DNA of 64,000 nt from Promethearchaeota archaeon (GCA_019058365.1 JAHPZE010000007.1:1-64000); one strand, 5' to 3'. Counted from the first letter of the stretch, positions 35,942 to 45,892 are shown. The notes: generated by a model not told the origin, from the sequence alone. Translations and numbers: made by a program.

Positions 35942-37842
35942 TGGAATGGAAGGGATATACTGGTAAAATACTCAATGTTGATTTAACAGATAATAAAATT
36001 TCTGTTTCTAAAGAGTCTGACAAAGATATAAAGCAATTTATTGGTGGTTTCGGGATGAATTGTAAACTTGGTGCTGATTTAACTAAACCTAAGATTAAGC
36101 CCCTATCAAATGAAAATCCAATTATAATAGGTACAGGACCCATGGTTGGAACAATCACCCCTGGAGCATCGCGAACGGTTGGTTTTACTAAATTTCCCGC
36201 TACTGGAGCAATAGCTAACTCGTGCGGTAGTATGAGCTTTGGATTTCATCTTAAACAATCAGGTTTTGATCATATAATAATTACGGGAAAGGCTGAAAAA
36301 CCTACCTATTTATTAATTGTTAATGATGACATTGATCTTTGTAATGCTAAAAATTTATGGAATAAGGATATAGTAGAAACAACCAATACTTTATGGAAAA
36401 ATTATAGTTCTTGTGGAGTTATAGCAATAGGTCAAGCAGGCGAAAATTTAGTAAAATCATCACTAACTTTAATAGACAAAACTTCGACATTTGGACGAGG
36501 TGGTCTTGGTGCAGTAATGGGATCAAAAAATTTAAAAGCAATAGTCTCTCAAGGAACAAAAGGTATTATAATTGCATATCCAAAGGAATTTAATAAGCTC
36601 TATAATAAACTAATTGAACGGATTCGCAGTTATCCTCAAAGAAAGTCATGGATTGATTTAGGAATGCTAAGAAGCTTGCCTGTTGGAATGCTATTAAATG
36701 CGCGGGGGAATAAGAAAAAAGCACGACAATGTGGAGAGCGAGAATATCTTAAAAAGATGAAAAAACGCCGAATTGCATGTCCATCATGCCCCATGGCGGA
36801 TAAGGATATCCTTGAAATTAAAGAGGGTGAATTTAAAGGATTAATAAATTATACTTCATCTGTTATTAATCCACTTCTTACATTCATACTGGAAGGCCTG
36901 GAAAATTCTGATCAATGTATCAAAATGTTTGACATTATAAACAGATATGGATTAGATTCCCTCACTATTACAGCTCTTTTTGAATTTTTAGATAGATTAT
37001 ATAAAAAAGGAATCCTCTCTAAAGAGAATACAGGTTTTAATTGGAATAATGATTTCAAAACAATTATTAAATTGCTTGAGATGATTGTTTTTAGACGGGG
37101 ATTCGGAAACCTTTTAGCGGATGGGTGGAAGGAAATAGCTTCAAGTTTTGAGAATGTTAAAGACAAAATGCTTACAATAAAAAATCTTGATGTAATTTTT
37201 GAACCTCGATTATTACGCTTGGGAACTATGGAATTTGAGCAAATAGTAAATCCTAAGGGTGCCCATGTTGCCTCAGGTGGCTCACCAACCTATGTTGGTG
37301 CTGCTAGCTCTTTAGAAAAATTTAAAACTCATTTTAAAAGAATGGGGGTTCCAGACACGGCTATAAAAAGAGTTTTTTCACCTCCATTGAAAGCAATGGG
37401 AGTAAATGTGGGACGACTTACTCGATATTCTGAAGATTGGTATACTGTTTTAAGTTCTTTAGGGCTCTGTGCAAGAGCTCAAATGAATCGCTTTTGGAGT
37501 CTTGAATCTGCTACTACTTTTTATAATGCCGTTACTGGTATTGAACTACGTTCCGAAGATCTGAGAGAAGCGGCTGAACGTTCTTGGAACCTACTTAAAT
37601 TATTAAATGCTAAAGAAGGATTTTCCAGAAAAGAAGATAAATTTCCAGATGAATGGTTCAAATCATTAAATTATGGAGATATAGAGCTTAAATTTCAAGA
37701 TTTCTTTGGTGAAACTATAATATCTCAAGAAATTGCTGTACAATTACTTGATGATTATTATGATGAAAGAGAATGGGATAATATTACTGGAAACCCAACA
37801 AAAGCGAAAATTATGGAATTAGGTTTAGAAAAATATTTATAA
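35941..37842 (+). CDS. aor: Tungsten-dependent aldehyde:ferredoxin oxidoreductase
   Basis: A 633-residue enzyme oxidising aldehydes to acids in the cytosol with tungstopterin and one [4Fe-4S] cluster. N-terminal marks are GYTGKILNVDL, IGGFGMNCKLG, GPMVGTITPGASRTVGFTKFP and the Cys cluster CPSCPMADKD near residue 280. The last cluster Cys is in SLGLCARAQ near residue 520. Motifs match the AOR family throughout; the exact aldehyde is not readable. The ATG at 35941 overlaps the ferredoxin stop and is preferred to an in-frame ATG at 35878 inside the ferredoxin gene. A MoaD-like gene lies near the window end, but not linked. Confidence 0.88.
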   Translation: MEWKGYTGKILNVDLTDNKISVSKESDKDIKQFIGGFGMNCKLGADLTKPKIKPLSNENPIIIGTGPMVGTITPGASRTVGFTKFPATGAIANSCGSMSFGFHLKQSGFDHIIITGKAEKPTYLLIVNDDIDLCNAKNLWNKDIVETTNTLWKNYSSCGVIAIGQAGENLVKSSLTLIDKTSTFGRGGLGAVMGSKNLKAIVSQGTKGIIIAYPKEFNKLYNKLIERIRSYPQRKSWIDLGMLRSLPVGMLLNARGNKKKARQCGEREYLKKMKKRRIACPSCPMADKDILEIKEGEFKGLINYTSSVINPLLTFILEGLENSDQCIKMFDIINRYGLDSLTITALFEFLDRLYKKGILSKENTGFNWNNDFKTIIKLLEMIVFRRGFGNLLADGWKEIASSFENVKDKMLTIKNLDVIFEPRLLRLGTMEFEQIVNPKGAHVASGGSPTYVGAASSLEKFKTHFKRMGVPDTAIKRVFSPPLKAMGVNVGRLTRYSEDWYTVLSSLGLCARAQMNRFWSLESATTFYNAVTGIELRSEDLREAAERSWNLLKLLNAKEGFSRKEDKFPDEWFKSLNYGDIELKFQDFFGETIISQEIAVQLLDDYYDEREWDNITGNPTKAKIMELGLEKYL

Positions 37843-37846
37843 AGTA

Positions 37847-38533
37847 TTATAGAATTTCTATAGAAATATCAATGTATGAATCATCTTGAGTTTTTGAAAT
37901 ATAAATTTTTTCAACGTTACATACTACTTTTTTATTAAGATTGGCTAAATATATTCCTTCAGTAATACCACATGCAATATAAAAGAAATAAATGAAATCC
38001 TCATTATCTTTCAGATATTCAGAATTACTTAATCGAAATATGACTTTATTTAGGTTAAGCTCCTGTATTGAAATATTAAGATCATCCTGAAAAAAATCAT
38101 ATGAGTTGTAAAATTTTTCAAATAATTTTAACTGAGCAATTGAATCTTCAAATTTTCTTGCTTTCTTGAACTCTTCAATATACACATCACCAATTGGAAA
38201 TTGAAATTTCTTTAAAATTAGATGCCCAATTTCTTTAAAAACTATTTCTCTATTTGGAAATTTATTTTTTAAACTTGATAATAAAGCTTGAAGAAAGGAA
38301 TTAACTAATTTTTTACTCAAATAATCTCTTCTTTTACTAAAGTATAAATGTGCTGATCCAATTTCTTTCTTAGTCACAAAACCTTCACTTTCTAATGTTC
38401 TCAAATGAGCTGAGACAGTATTGCGATGAGCTCCCGTTTTATCAGACAAATCTGTTATTGTCAATCCAGATGGAAAATCATCTAAAGTCTCTAATATTTT
38501 GGATTTGTAATCATTTTTTTTAGTTGAATTCAT
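37847..38533 (-). CDS. Winged-helix transcriptional regulator
   Basis: A 228-residue regulator. The N-terminal winged helix-turn-helix (residues 8-70: ILETLDDFPSGLTITDLSDKTGAHRNTVSAHLRTL, then GFVTKKEIGSAHLYF) is of the ArsR/MarR-like class. The rest is a helical sensor domain with no Cys-based metal site or known ligand motif. It is divergent from the radical-SAM gene with a 126-bp gap that includes a good palindrome, so it probably controls that gene and itself. It converges on the AOR gene with only four bases between stops. Confidence 0.8.
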   Translation of the reverse strand: MNSTKKNDYKSKILETLDDFPSGLTITDLSDKTGAHRNTVSAHLRTLESEGFVTKKEIGSAHLYFSKRRDYLSKKLVNSFLQALLSSLKNKFPNREIVFKEIGHLILKKFQFPIGDVYIEEFKKARKFEDSIAQLKLFEKFYNSYDFFQDDLNISIQELNLNKVIFRLSNSEYLKDNEDFIYFFYIACGITEGIYLANLNKKVVCNVEKIYISKTQDDSYIDISIEIL

Positions 38534-38569
38534 AATAGAATTGAAATTTGGTTATATGTTCTGATCAAT

Positions 38570-38598
38570 TATTGTGTATTGCACAATATTTATATATT
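38570..38598 (+). promoter_or_regulatory. Palindromic operator next to a TATA box for the radical-SAM gene
   Basis: TATTGTG and CACAATA (38570-38576 and 38582-38588) form a perfect 7-bp inverted repeat with a 5-nt spacer, a shape suited to a dimeric winged-helix protein. It is directly followed by TTTATATATT, a TATA-like box pointing towards the gene starting at 38660. Binding there would block the TATA element. The divergent regulator gene at 38533 is the natural candidate. Confidence 0.55.
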
Positions 38599-38659
38599 GG
38601 TTTTAACCCAAATATAAATTAACACATAAACTAACAAAAAAAGTATTAAACTAGAAATA

Positions 38660-40498
38660 ATGACGGATAATCGCATTTTATTAACTACTCCAACTTATCC
38701 ATATCCAACACTTCCGGCAAATGATTCTTTAACAGATGCCACTGGACAACGTTTTACCCATGGAGACGACATCTTTACAATAATTTCTCATACCCATTGT
38801 TTTGGAAATCATATTTTGGCACAAAATATTGATAAACCCTCAACATTACTTGAATATCCTAGATGGGAGCATTTTACTAAGGAAGTAGATAAGGGATATG
38901 ATTACATTGGAATAAGTTGCTTTCCAGTGCACTTGGATAATGTATTAAAAATGTGTGATTATATTCGAAAAAATAGTCCTGAAACAAAGATTATGATTGG
39001 TTCATATGGAGCACAAGCGTTTAAAGCAAAATATGATGAAGAAACTCAAAAGAAATATGTGGATTATGCAGTAAAAGGAGAAGGTGTAAAATTCATTCGT
39101 GAATTGCTTAGTGAAGATACAAATCGTCCTATTGTACAAAAATTGATGCCAAAATGTGGAGGATCTCTTTGGTTCATAGATAAATATCCCAGAGGAACTA
39201 TTGGGTTCCTAGTATCAGGCTTAGGATGTCCAGGAGCATGTGATTTTTGCTCAACAACCGAGATGTTTGGTTATAAAAGGATACAATTACTTTCACCAGA
39301 GGAATTGGTAAAACATATGCATCTTTATCATAAATATTTTCCAGATGTAAGTCAAATATTTGTAATTGAAGAAGACCACTTTCGTCATCCTGAATATCTA
39401 ATAAAAACTAAGCAGTATTGGGAGAGTAATCCTAAAGTCGTGGAATCTCTTGATTGGTTTGCATTTGGCTCAGTAGATCATATTTGGAATTTTGCTGATA
39501 AATATGGATGGGATGCTGTAGCAGAAATTGGAATTGGTGCAATTTTTATAGGAGTAGAATCTAAATTCGCTGGAGAACATGGTTATACTAAAGTAAAAGA
39601 AGCAGATTCGCGAGAAGTCTTTAATAAACTTCATAATATGGGAATTCGTACTATTGGTGCTTGGATCTGTGGATGGGATTTTCATGATCATTCTAATATA
39701 TATGAAGATCTCAATTATTTTGTTGCATGCTATCCAACATATGAGCAATTAACCCGTTTATCTCCATTCCCTGGAACTGCATTGTATAACAAAATAAAAA
39801 AAAGTGGGCGTTTAAGGGATGTTCCATGGGAAGATGTGCATTTTTGGAGTGGTTCTCAAGAGAATGTTGCTCTAGAAATACATGAAACTCTAAATTTAAC
39901 CGAGTATGGGTATGATCTGATTTATAAAACGTGGGGACCTTCAATTCTTAGAAAGCTTGATGTTTTACTCAGAGGGTATGAATATTGCTTGAATTCTGAT
40001 AATCCAATAATGCGTGATCACAAATCTAAATTCTTTAAACAACAAGCCGCAGTATTACAGAGCATGTGTGGAGCGATGGATCGTTTTGCACCCAATGGAG
40101 TTGTAAGACGTAGAGTAAATAAAATAGATCAAAAATATCGTGAATTAATTGGCGAACCCACGGCTATCCAAAGAGTTTTATCACGTAGTATGGAAAAAAG
40201 AGCAAAAAAATTCAAGATTCAAAACTTCCTAGATCCGATAAATAGATATCCGAAACAAGAACCAGCAAAACGATATCTATATCTTAAAAATGAAAAATTA
40301 ACAGAAGGTGATATTCCTTATAAAACTGAATTGCTATCAAAACGTTCATTTGATCTAAGATGGAACAAATTTAAATTCAAACAACGCTCTATCCTTCTGA
40401 GTTTTCTATCTAAATTAAAGTCCAGTAAAAGTGACAGTGGATTAGATAAACACATTATAAAGGGTTTAAAAAAGCAGACTATCGCATCTGCATTTTAG
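38660..40498 (+). CDS. B12-binding radical SAM protein
   Basis: A 612-residue enzyme. Residues 1-160 resemble a cobalamin-binding Rossmann domain (YDYIGISCFPVHLDNVLKM, KIMIGSYGAQA) but lack an obvious DxHxxG, so the cobalamin may be bound base-off without a His ligand. The radical SAM cluster motif is CPGACDFCSTT (CxxxCxxC) near residue 194. ELP3-like barrel features follow (IGVESKFAG, GAWICGWDF). The C-terminal 180 residues are extra, basic and helical. Such enzymes methylate or rearrange unreactive carbon or phosphorus centres. It is followed 30 bases later by an alpha/beta hydrolase and faces a winged-helix regulator. Confidence 0.82.
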   Translation: MTDNRILLTTPTYPYPTLPANDSLTDATGQRFTHGDDIFTIISHTHCFGNHILAQNIDKPSTLLEYPRWEHFTKEVDKGYDYIGISCFPVHLDNVLKMCDYIRKNSPETKIMIGSYGAQAFKAKYDEETQKKYVDYAVKGEGVKFIRELLSEDTNRPIVQKLMPKCGGSLWFIDKYPRGTIGFLVSGLGCPGACDFCSTTEMFGYKRIQLLSPEELVKHMHLYHKYFPDVSQIFVIEEDHFRHPEYLIKTKQYWESNPKVVESLDWFAFGSVDHIWNFADKYGWDAVAEIGIGAIFIGVESKFAGEHGYTKVKEADSREVFNKLHNMGIRTIGAWICGWDFHDHSNIYEDLNYFVACYPTYEQLTRLSPFPGTALYNKIKKSGRLRDVPWEDVHFWSGSQENVALEIHETLNLTEYGYDLIYKTWGPSILRKLDVLLRGYEYCLNSDNPIMRDHKSKFFKQQAAVLQSMCGAMDRFAPNGVVRRRVNKIDQKYRELIGEPTAIQRVLSRSMEKRAKKFKIQNFLDPINRYPKQEPAKRYLYLKNEKLTEGDIPYKTELLSKRSFDLRWNKFKFKQRSILLSFLSKLKSSKSDSGLDKHIIKGLKKQTIASAF

Positions 40499-40528
40499 AT
40501 TTTTTAGAGAATACAAACCTTTTTGGGT

Positions 40529-41620
40529 ATGCAAATGGATTCAGAACTAAAGATAACACAATCTCCAGGGAATACTCCAATTAAAAAAATACCTAAAGAT
40601 TATTTCCCTGAAGGATGCGGGTTCTGGTTTACACTATCAGACGGATTAGATAATAAAAAAAAAATATTTTTTAGGGATAGCACACATGGTAATGGAATTC
40701 CAGAAAGCATAATTGTTTTTATTCATGGTAACCCCGAAAATTCGTATACATATAGGAAAGTTATAAAAAATATTATCGATTGCGCGGAAAAGCCATTTAG
40801 GATCGTTGCAATGGATCATATTGGGTTTGGTTTATCAGATCAAGCCACTTATGAAATGGTATGCATGGATCATGCTAATAATTTATTACAACTCGTAAAA
40901 TTCTTAGATTTGAGAAATGTAACTCTTATTGTGCATGATTGGGGCGGACCTATAGGTATTGGTGCTTTCTTGAAAGATCCCAAACGAGTATCTAATCTTA
41001 TAATATTGAATAGTACTGTTTTTCCAATGCCGCAAACTGGAATAACCTATCAAAACTTTCCTGGTTCATTAGTAAATTGGGCTAGTGGACCAAAGATAAT
41101 TCCTAACAACTTATGGGGTGCTTTTGCCGCTTTTTCAATTTTTTGTAAGCCGATGAATCAAACGAAATTATTTGTAAAAATGATTTTTTCAATTGTAGCA
41201 AAAGAGTTAGGCATCTATAGGAAAAATGAGAAAATTGCTCAAAAGATTTTTAGAAAACAGTTTAAATCGAAATTAAATACACTGAGCTCAAAACGTTTAG
41301 TACGCCAAACACCTGTGTGGGGATTTGGAAACACATATATTGAACCTCAGCTTGGAAGACGAGATACTTCATCTTTTTATCACTTCATTCAGGAGAATAT
41401 AAATGATCTTTGGGGGCTTAATGGTCAAAAAATTGGTGTTAGAGCAATCTGTGGCTTTTGGGATCCTTCAGCCAAATCTGAAGTAATAGAGCAATGGATA
41501 AAAAATCTACCTCAACTTAAGGGGTATGTTAAAATATTTAAAGGTATAGGGCACTTTATTGAAGAAATTAGACCAAAAGAAATTGCTAATGAAATTATTA
41601 ATGTTGCTGGATTAGTTTAA
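40529..41620 (+). CDS. Alpha/beta-hydrolase (haloalkane dehalogenase/epoxide hydrolase-like)
   Basis: A 363-residue soluble hydrolase. The oxyanion-hole motif is FIHGNPENSYTYR and AMDHIGFGLSD follows. The nucleophile elbow is VHDWGGPIG, where Asp replaces Ser, as in dehalogenases and epoxide hydrolases. The catalytic His is in GIGHFIEEIRP near the end. An inserted cap domain spans about 190-270. It is close behind the radical-SAM gene and probably co-transcribed. I start at ATG 40529; a TTG at 40523 and an ATG at 40535 are alternatives. Substrate unknown. Confidence 0.8.
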   Translation: MQMDSELKITQSPGNTPIKKIPKDYFPEGCGFWFTLSDGLDNKKKIFFRDSTHGNGIPESIIVFIHGNPENSYTYRKVIKNIIDCAEKPFRIVAMDHIGFGLSDQATYEMVCMDHANNLLQLVKFLDLRNVTLIVHDWGGPIGIGAFLKDPKRVSNLIILNSTVFPMPQTGITYQNFPGSLVNWASGPKIIPNNLWGAFAAFSIFCKPMNQTKLFVKMIFSIVAKELGIYRKNEKIAQKIFRKQFKSKLNTLSSKRLVRQTPVWGFGNTYIEPQLGRRDTSSFYHFIQENINDLWGLNGQKIGVRAICGFWDPSAKSEVIEQWIKNLPQLKGYVKIFKGIGHFIEEIRPKEIANEIINVAGLV

Positions 41621-41681
41621 ATTTTTAATTAAATTTGTACATTTATATTTAGATTGTCACAGAATCATTTGTTAAAATTTC

Positions 41682-43184
41682 ATGAAAATATCTCCTAATC
41701 TAATTTATCAAGAGTTTAAAGAGGGGAATTTAGAAAAACAATCTGCCATAAATCAATTATTTACTTTAATCAATAATTCAGATGACGCTGAATTAAGAGT
41801 AGAAAGTATTGAAATATTAATAAAAATTGGTTCAAATAATGAACAAATTTTTGAATTATTTGAGAATCTTTTAATATCCGATTCACATGAAAAAGTTAGA
41901 AACACCGCAATAAAAGCTATTAAAAATAATTTCATCGAAAAAGCATTTACACCAATGAAATGGGCTCTTCAACATGAGACATCAATAATCTGTCTCATTT
42001 CTATAATCTCTACTTTAGGTAGAATACAAAGCGAAAAAGCTAAATTGTTTTTAATTGATAAATTAAAAAATATTGACATTTTTGAGTTTAATGAAAGTCT
42101 TCAAAATCTATTCAACGGTGGAAAAATCAATAATTTCAAGAATGAGAGCCTTTCAGACATATTAAATAATTATTATGTTATAAAACATTTCAAAAAGGAA
42201 TTTAAAGATATAGATTACATAGTAAAGGATGGCTTAGTCATATCATTAGATTTATCAGGGATTAGTACTCATGTATTTGGATGGAAAATTTTAAGGAAGT
42301 TGCCTGAATTTATTGGTGTTCTAAAGTACCTTAAAAAGTTGGACTTAAAAATTAATAGAATAGCCAAATTACCTAAAACGATCGTTAATCTTGATAATCT
42401 TATATATTTAGATCTTAGCAATAATAATCTCAAGAAATTAACAGAATCTATTTGCCTTTTAAGTTCATTAGAGTTCTTAAATCTAAGATATAATAAGATA
42501 ACCGAGATACATAGTTCTATTGGTAAATTAAAAAACCTAAAGACTTTAGATTTAAGACATAACAGCCTGAAAACTCTTCCTAATGAAATTTATGGTTTAT
42601 TTTCGTTAGAAATCCTAGATTTACATGGAAATCAGTTAAATAGTCTACCTATATCAATAGAAGGGCTAAGATCTCTAAGAAAATTGGAACTTGGATTAAA
42701 TAATATTGAAGAACTTCCTGAGGAGATAATAAATCTTCAATCTCTAAAGAAATTGGGTTTGGGGGGTAATAAAATATCACCCAATTTTTCTCTTTTAAGT
42801 AATTTAACCTCACTTACTGATTTAGATCTATATGATAATAATCTTAGGTTACTTCCCAATGAAATTGGATTATTAAAGACCTTAGATACCTTAATTTTAA
42901 GGAATAATAAACTTACTGACTTACCCGAATCACTTAAAAATTTGAGATCTCTTCAAAAACTAGATTTAAGTTGGAATAATCTTGTAACACTCCCTGAATG
43001 GTTTGGTTCTTTAACTTCGTTAAAAGAATTAAATCTTTGGGGAAATAATTTAAAATCCCTTCCTTCTTCAGTGGTTAACCTCGAATCGCTAAAAATTCTT
43101 AATTTGAACTTTAATAAATATATCAGAAAAATTCCAGATTCCCTAAAAACCTTGCAAAATAAAGGATTAAAAATTTATAAATAA
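41682..43184 (+). CDS. HEAT-like/leucine-rich-repeat protein, copy 2
   Basis: A 500-residue paralogue of the protein at 34179. The same N-terminal helical domain is seen (NLIYQEFKEGNLEKQSAINQL, VESIEILIKIG, NLLISDSHEKVRNT). About 12 LRRs follow between residues 210 and 490, with LxxLPxxI and LDLxxNxL spacing of 23 residues. The linker between the two parts contains an ISTHVFGWKIL segment, also seen as TPFGWKN in the third copy. There is no enzymatic domain. The TATA-like TTTATATTT lies about 40 bases before the start. Confidence 0.8.
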   Translation: MKISPNLIYQEFKEGNLEKQSAINQLFTLINNSDDAELRVESIEILIKIGSNNEQIFELFENLLISDSHEKVRNTAIKAIKNNFIEKAFTPMKWALQHETSIICLISIISTLGRIQSEKAKLFLIDKLKNIDIFEFNESLQNLFNGGKINNFKNESLSDILNNYYVIKHFKKEFKDIDYIVKDGLVISLDLSGISTHVFGWKILRKLPEFIGVLKYLKKLDLKINRIAKLPKTIVNLDNLIYLDLSNNNLKKLTESICLLSSLEFLNLRYNKITEIHSSIGKLKNLKTLDLRHNSLKTLPNEIYGLFSLEILDLHGNQLNSLPISIEGLRSLRKLELGLNNIEELPEEIINLQSLKKLGLGGNKISPNFSLLSNLTSLTDLDLYDNNLRLLPNEIGLLKTLDTLILRNNKLTDLPESLKNLRSLQKLDLSWNNLVTLPEWFGSLTSLKELNLWGNNLKSLPSSVVNLESLKILNLNFNKYIRKIPDSLKTLQNKGLKIYK

Positions 43185-43192
43185 TTATACTC

Positions 43193-44950
43193 TTATTGAG
43201 TCTCATATAATTCTAAAATCTCATTTACAGTCGTTATATCTTTTGGACCTTTTTCAGGACGTAACCTTAAAAAAACGGGAAACCTCATAGAATAGCCTAA
43301 TGTAGCAAATTTATCACTCATTGTAATCTCATCCCCTGTAATCTCCATTACTACCTCTGGTTTTAACCAAATGTCTGGCTTATCTTCACATATGACATTC
43401 TTTGGTTTTTTAATAGCCTTACATTGTTCCATATCTCTAGTTAAAGATTCAGATAACTCATCAGTTAATCCAGAAAAGAATCGAGTAAAAGCTATATAAT
43501 TATCATTCTCAGGGTCATAAACCGCACCAATATATGTTCCATACACTCCTGTTCTTCGACCCTTCCCATAAAAAGCACCAATTAACACCACATCAATAGT
43601 ATCTTTTAGTTTTCCTCCTTCCAAACTTTTTAACTTAAGCCATTTATAACCACGATTTCCTGCTTGATAAATTGAATCATCCTTAATTGATTTTGCCATA
43701 ATGCCTTCCGTTCCTTCCCCTCTAGCTTTTTTAAAGAATTCGAGTAATTCTTCAGTGGAATTTATTAATATTGATTCAACTAATCGTAATTCATCCCTTT
43801 CTTCAACTATTTTTTCAAGTTTTTTCCTTCGTTCTGGAAGAGGCTTATCAATGTATGATTTATCCCCAAATTTTAAGAGATCAAATACAAATAAACTTAC
43901 TGGAACTTCTTTAGCAATATTCTCAATATCATGCTTTCTCCTTCTTTGGCTTAAAACCTGAAAAGGAAGCATCTTTTCGTAAACTGGATCCATTGCAACA
44001 ACTTCTCCTTCGAGTATTACATTTTTAGTTTTTATATTTTCTCTGATAATTTGACAAACATCAGGATACTGATCCGATATATCTAAAAGACGTCGTGAAA
44101 AAAGTATCACATTATTGCCAAACTTATGAATTTGAAGTCTCTCTCCATCTAATTTGTATTCAGCTACGAAAGGAGAGCCTAATCTATTAATGAATTCGGT
44201 ATACATTTCTCGTGAAGCTAACATACTAAGAATAGGTGTTCCATATTTTATATCAATTTTTTTTACTTCTTCTAAATCTTTTTCTGCTAATAATTTGGCA
44301 ATTTCACCTAGATCGGGATATAAGGTATAAGCTCTTTCAATAAAATCTTTATTTTCCTTTTGACCTGTAAAAGCAAGAGCTAATCCCTCTATTATAGTTG
44401 GAGATTGAACACCGACTCTCAATGTTGATGTTATAATTCGCAATAAATATTTTGTTTCTAACGGAGAACATTTGCTCATTAGACCTCTTAATATCCCTAG
44501 TTTAGTATCTTGTGACCCAACTCCTTCAGATAATGCTATTTTTTTTAACTCAGAGTATAATTCCGAAATATTTAAAGAAATTTCTGAACTATAATTTTCC
44601 TTATTATAATCAAATAATGATTTTTGCTTCTTTTTTTTCGATAATATTAATTCTGCAGCTGCACCAATATCCCCTTTTTTTACTAACACTTCCTTGATTT
44701 TTTTAGTATCAACTCCAGAGTGTACAGATAATGCTTCGATTATCATTTTTTCAGCTAGTCCCATTTTTGGGAATTGTTTAATATTTGGGGTCAATTGACC
44801 TTGCAATAGATAAATAATTTTGTCTAAATCTTCAAAATCTTTTCTTTCTTTAATTTTTTTAAAGAACTCTGATAATAAGTCAATCATTTCAAGTCTTTTA
44901 GAAGTACTTTCAAGTTCTGAAAATAATTGAGATAACTTATTGAATTTCAT
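43193..44950 (-). CDS. lig: ATP-dependent DNA ligase
   Basis: A 585-residue archaeal/eukaryal-type DNA ligase joining Okazaki fragments. The adenylated lysine is in motif I, FVAEYKLDGERLQIH (about residue 260). Motif III shows as ILEGEVVAMD, motif IV as GTEGIMAKS and motif V as YKWLKLK; the OB-fold follows with TDELSESL and MRFPVFLRLRPEKGP at the end. An N-terminal DNA-binding domain fills 1-235. I choose the ATG at 44950, since the upstream TTG (44962) adds only four residues. Converges on an LRR gene. Confidence 0.93.
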   Translation of the reverse strand: MKFNKLSQLFSELESTSKRLEMIDLLSEFFKKIKERKDFEDLDKIIYLLQGQLTPNIKQFPKMGLAEKMIIEALSVHSGVDTKKIKEVLVKKGDIGAAAELILSKKKKQKSLFDYNKENYSSEISLNISELYSELKKIALSEGVGSQDTKLGILRGLMSKCSPLETKYLLRIITSTLRVGVQSPTIIEGLALAFTGQKENKDFIERAYTLYPDLGEIAKLLAEKDLEEVKKIDIKYGTPILSMLASREMYTEFINRLGSPFVAEYKLDGERLQIHKFGNNVILFSRRLLDISDQYPDVCQIIRENIKTKNVILEGEVVAMDPVYEKMLPFQVLSQRRRKHDIENIAKEVPVSLFVFDLLKFGDKSYIDKPLPERRKKLEKIVEERDELRLVESILINSTEELLEFFKKARGEGTEGIMAKSIKDDSIYQAGNRGYKWLKLKSLEGGKLKDTIDVVLIGAFYGKGRRTGVYGTYIGAVYDPENDNYIAFTRFFSGLTDELSESLTRDMEQCKAIKKPKNVICEDKPDIWLKPEVVMEITGDEITMSDKFATLGYSMRFPVFLRLRPEKGPKDITTVNEILELYETQ

Positions 44951-45034
44951 AGTTAATCGCAAGAATTTTTTTAAATTAAGATAAACATCTCTATTAAAAT
45001 TTAATAAATAATAAAAAAGAATAAAATAAAAAAG

Positions 45035-45892
45035 TTATAATAGTTTTGAGAGTTCGATAAATTTCTTTTGAATTGCGGTTTTTATTTTTGCATCAGTTGA
45101 TCCAAAGCTATTTGCCGTAAAATTCAATTTTGAGCCTTCTTTAATTGAAAATTGACATATTGGCCCATCCATTTGCTCAACGGCAAAACTCCCATCTGGT
45201 TTTTTAGAAATCCATATATCATCATAATGTTCTAAAATTGCAGAAAACACAAATGAAATTTTAGCATCAGTTAAAAGGCTTGTTGTTGAAACATTTATTG
45301 CTGGAGCTGGTTTTGACTCTGGCTTAATTGAAGGCATTGATTCAGGCACTTCATATTCAGAAGCTACTTCTCGAGGTTTTGCGGGTGTAACTGGTTGTAC
45401 GGGTGTAACTGGTTGTACGGGTGTAACTGGCTTTGATACTGAAGGTGTTGGTGTGGGTTTCGCTTCTACTGTTGGTTCTGGTTTAGTAACAACAGCAGGT
45501 TTTACTGCATCAGCTTGAAAGGTAACAATATAATTATCTAACTCTGTAAACTTTCTATCTAATATAGCTTGAAGTTCTTCATTCATTTTGGTATCTTCTG
45601 GAACTTTTCCTATTTTCCGGTCATCAATCTCTTTTATACTTCTAATATCCCGTCCTATTATACTTTTACCTACTGTATATCCATGTCCCTTTAGAGATTC
45701 GGCCTGTCTAAGAGCTGTTCTTCGAGCAACTAATCCTTGCTTAACACCATGCCATAAAAATACTGATTCGCTACTCTCATCTAAAACAATAATAGAAGTT
45801 TCTGGCAAGAAGCTGTCTCTACCCCATTTTATCGGAACAATTTCCCCTCCTGGACGAGCATCAAACATAAGTCCAAAGCTATGACTACTCAT
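45035..45892 (-). CDS. Gelsolin-like domain protein with a proline-rich linker
   Basis: A 285-residue cytosolic protein in three parts. Residues 1-85 look like a single gelsolin repeat: TSIIVLDESSESVFLWHGVKQG, then helix RRTALRQAESLKGHGYTVG, follow the core strand-WxG-helix pattern of gelsolin/villin domains. Residues 125-205 are a Pro/Thr/Val-rich linker with a perfect repeat of PVTPVQ. Residues 205-285 are a separate alpha/beta domain (DAKISFVFSAILEHYDDIWISKKPDG) of unknown kind. Asgard archaea carry actin, profilin and gelsolin homologues, and gelsolins cap or sever filaments. Assignment rests on pattern recognition; no calcium-site residues are certain. Confidence 0.7.
   Translation of the reverse strand: MSSHSFGLMFDARPGGEIVPIKWGRDSFLPETSIIVLDESSESVFLWHGVKQGLVARRTALRQAESLKGHGYTVGKSIIGRDIRSIKEIDDRKIGKVPEDTKMNEELQAILDRKFTELDNYIVTFQADAVKPAVVTKPEPTVEAKPTPTPSVSKPVTPVQPVTPVQPVTPAKPREVASEYEVPESMPSIKPESKPAPAINVSTTSLLTDAKISFVFSAILEHYDDIWISKKPDGSFAVEQMDGPICQFSIKEGSKLNFTANSFGSTDAKIKTAIQKKFIELSKLL
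45385..45434 (+). repeat. 18-nt tandem repeat coding a proline-rich linker
   Basis: GGGTGTAACTGGTTGTAC occurs twice without change at 45385-45402 and 45403-45420, and the first 12 bases recur at 45421-45432. On the minus strand it encodes repeats of PVTPVQ in the gelsolin-like protein. The identity at every base suggests recent slippage. Confidence 0.8.

Noticed and set aside
45385..45434. CRISPR-like direct repeats
   Set aside because: The repeats are contiguous, in frame, only two and a half units, and encode a proline-rich linker.
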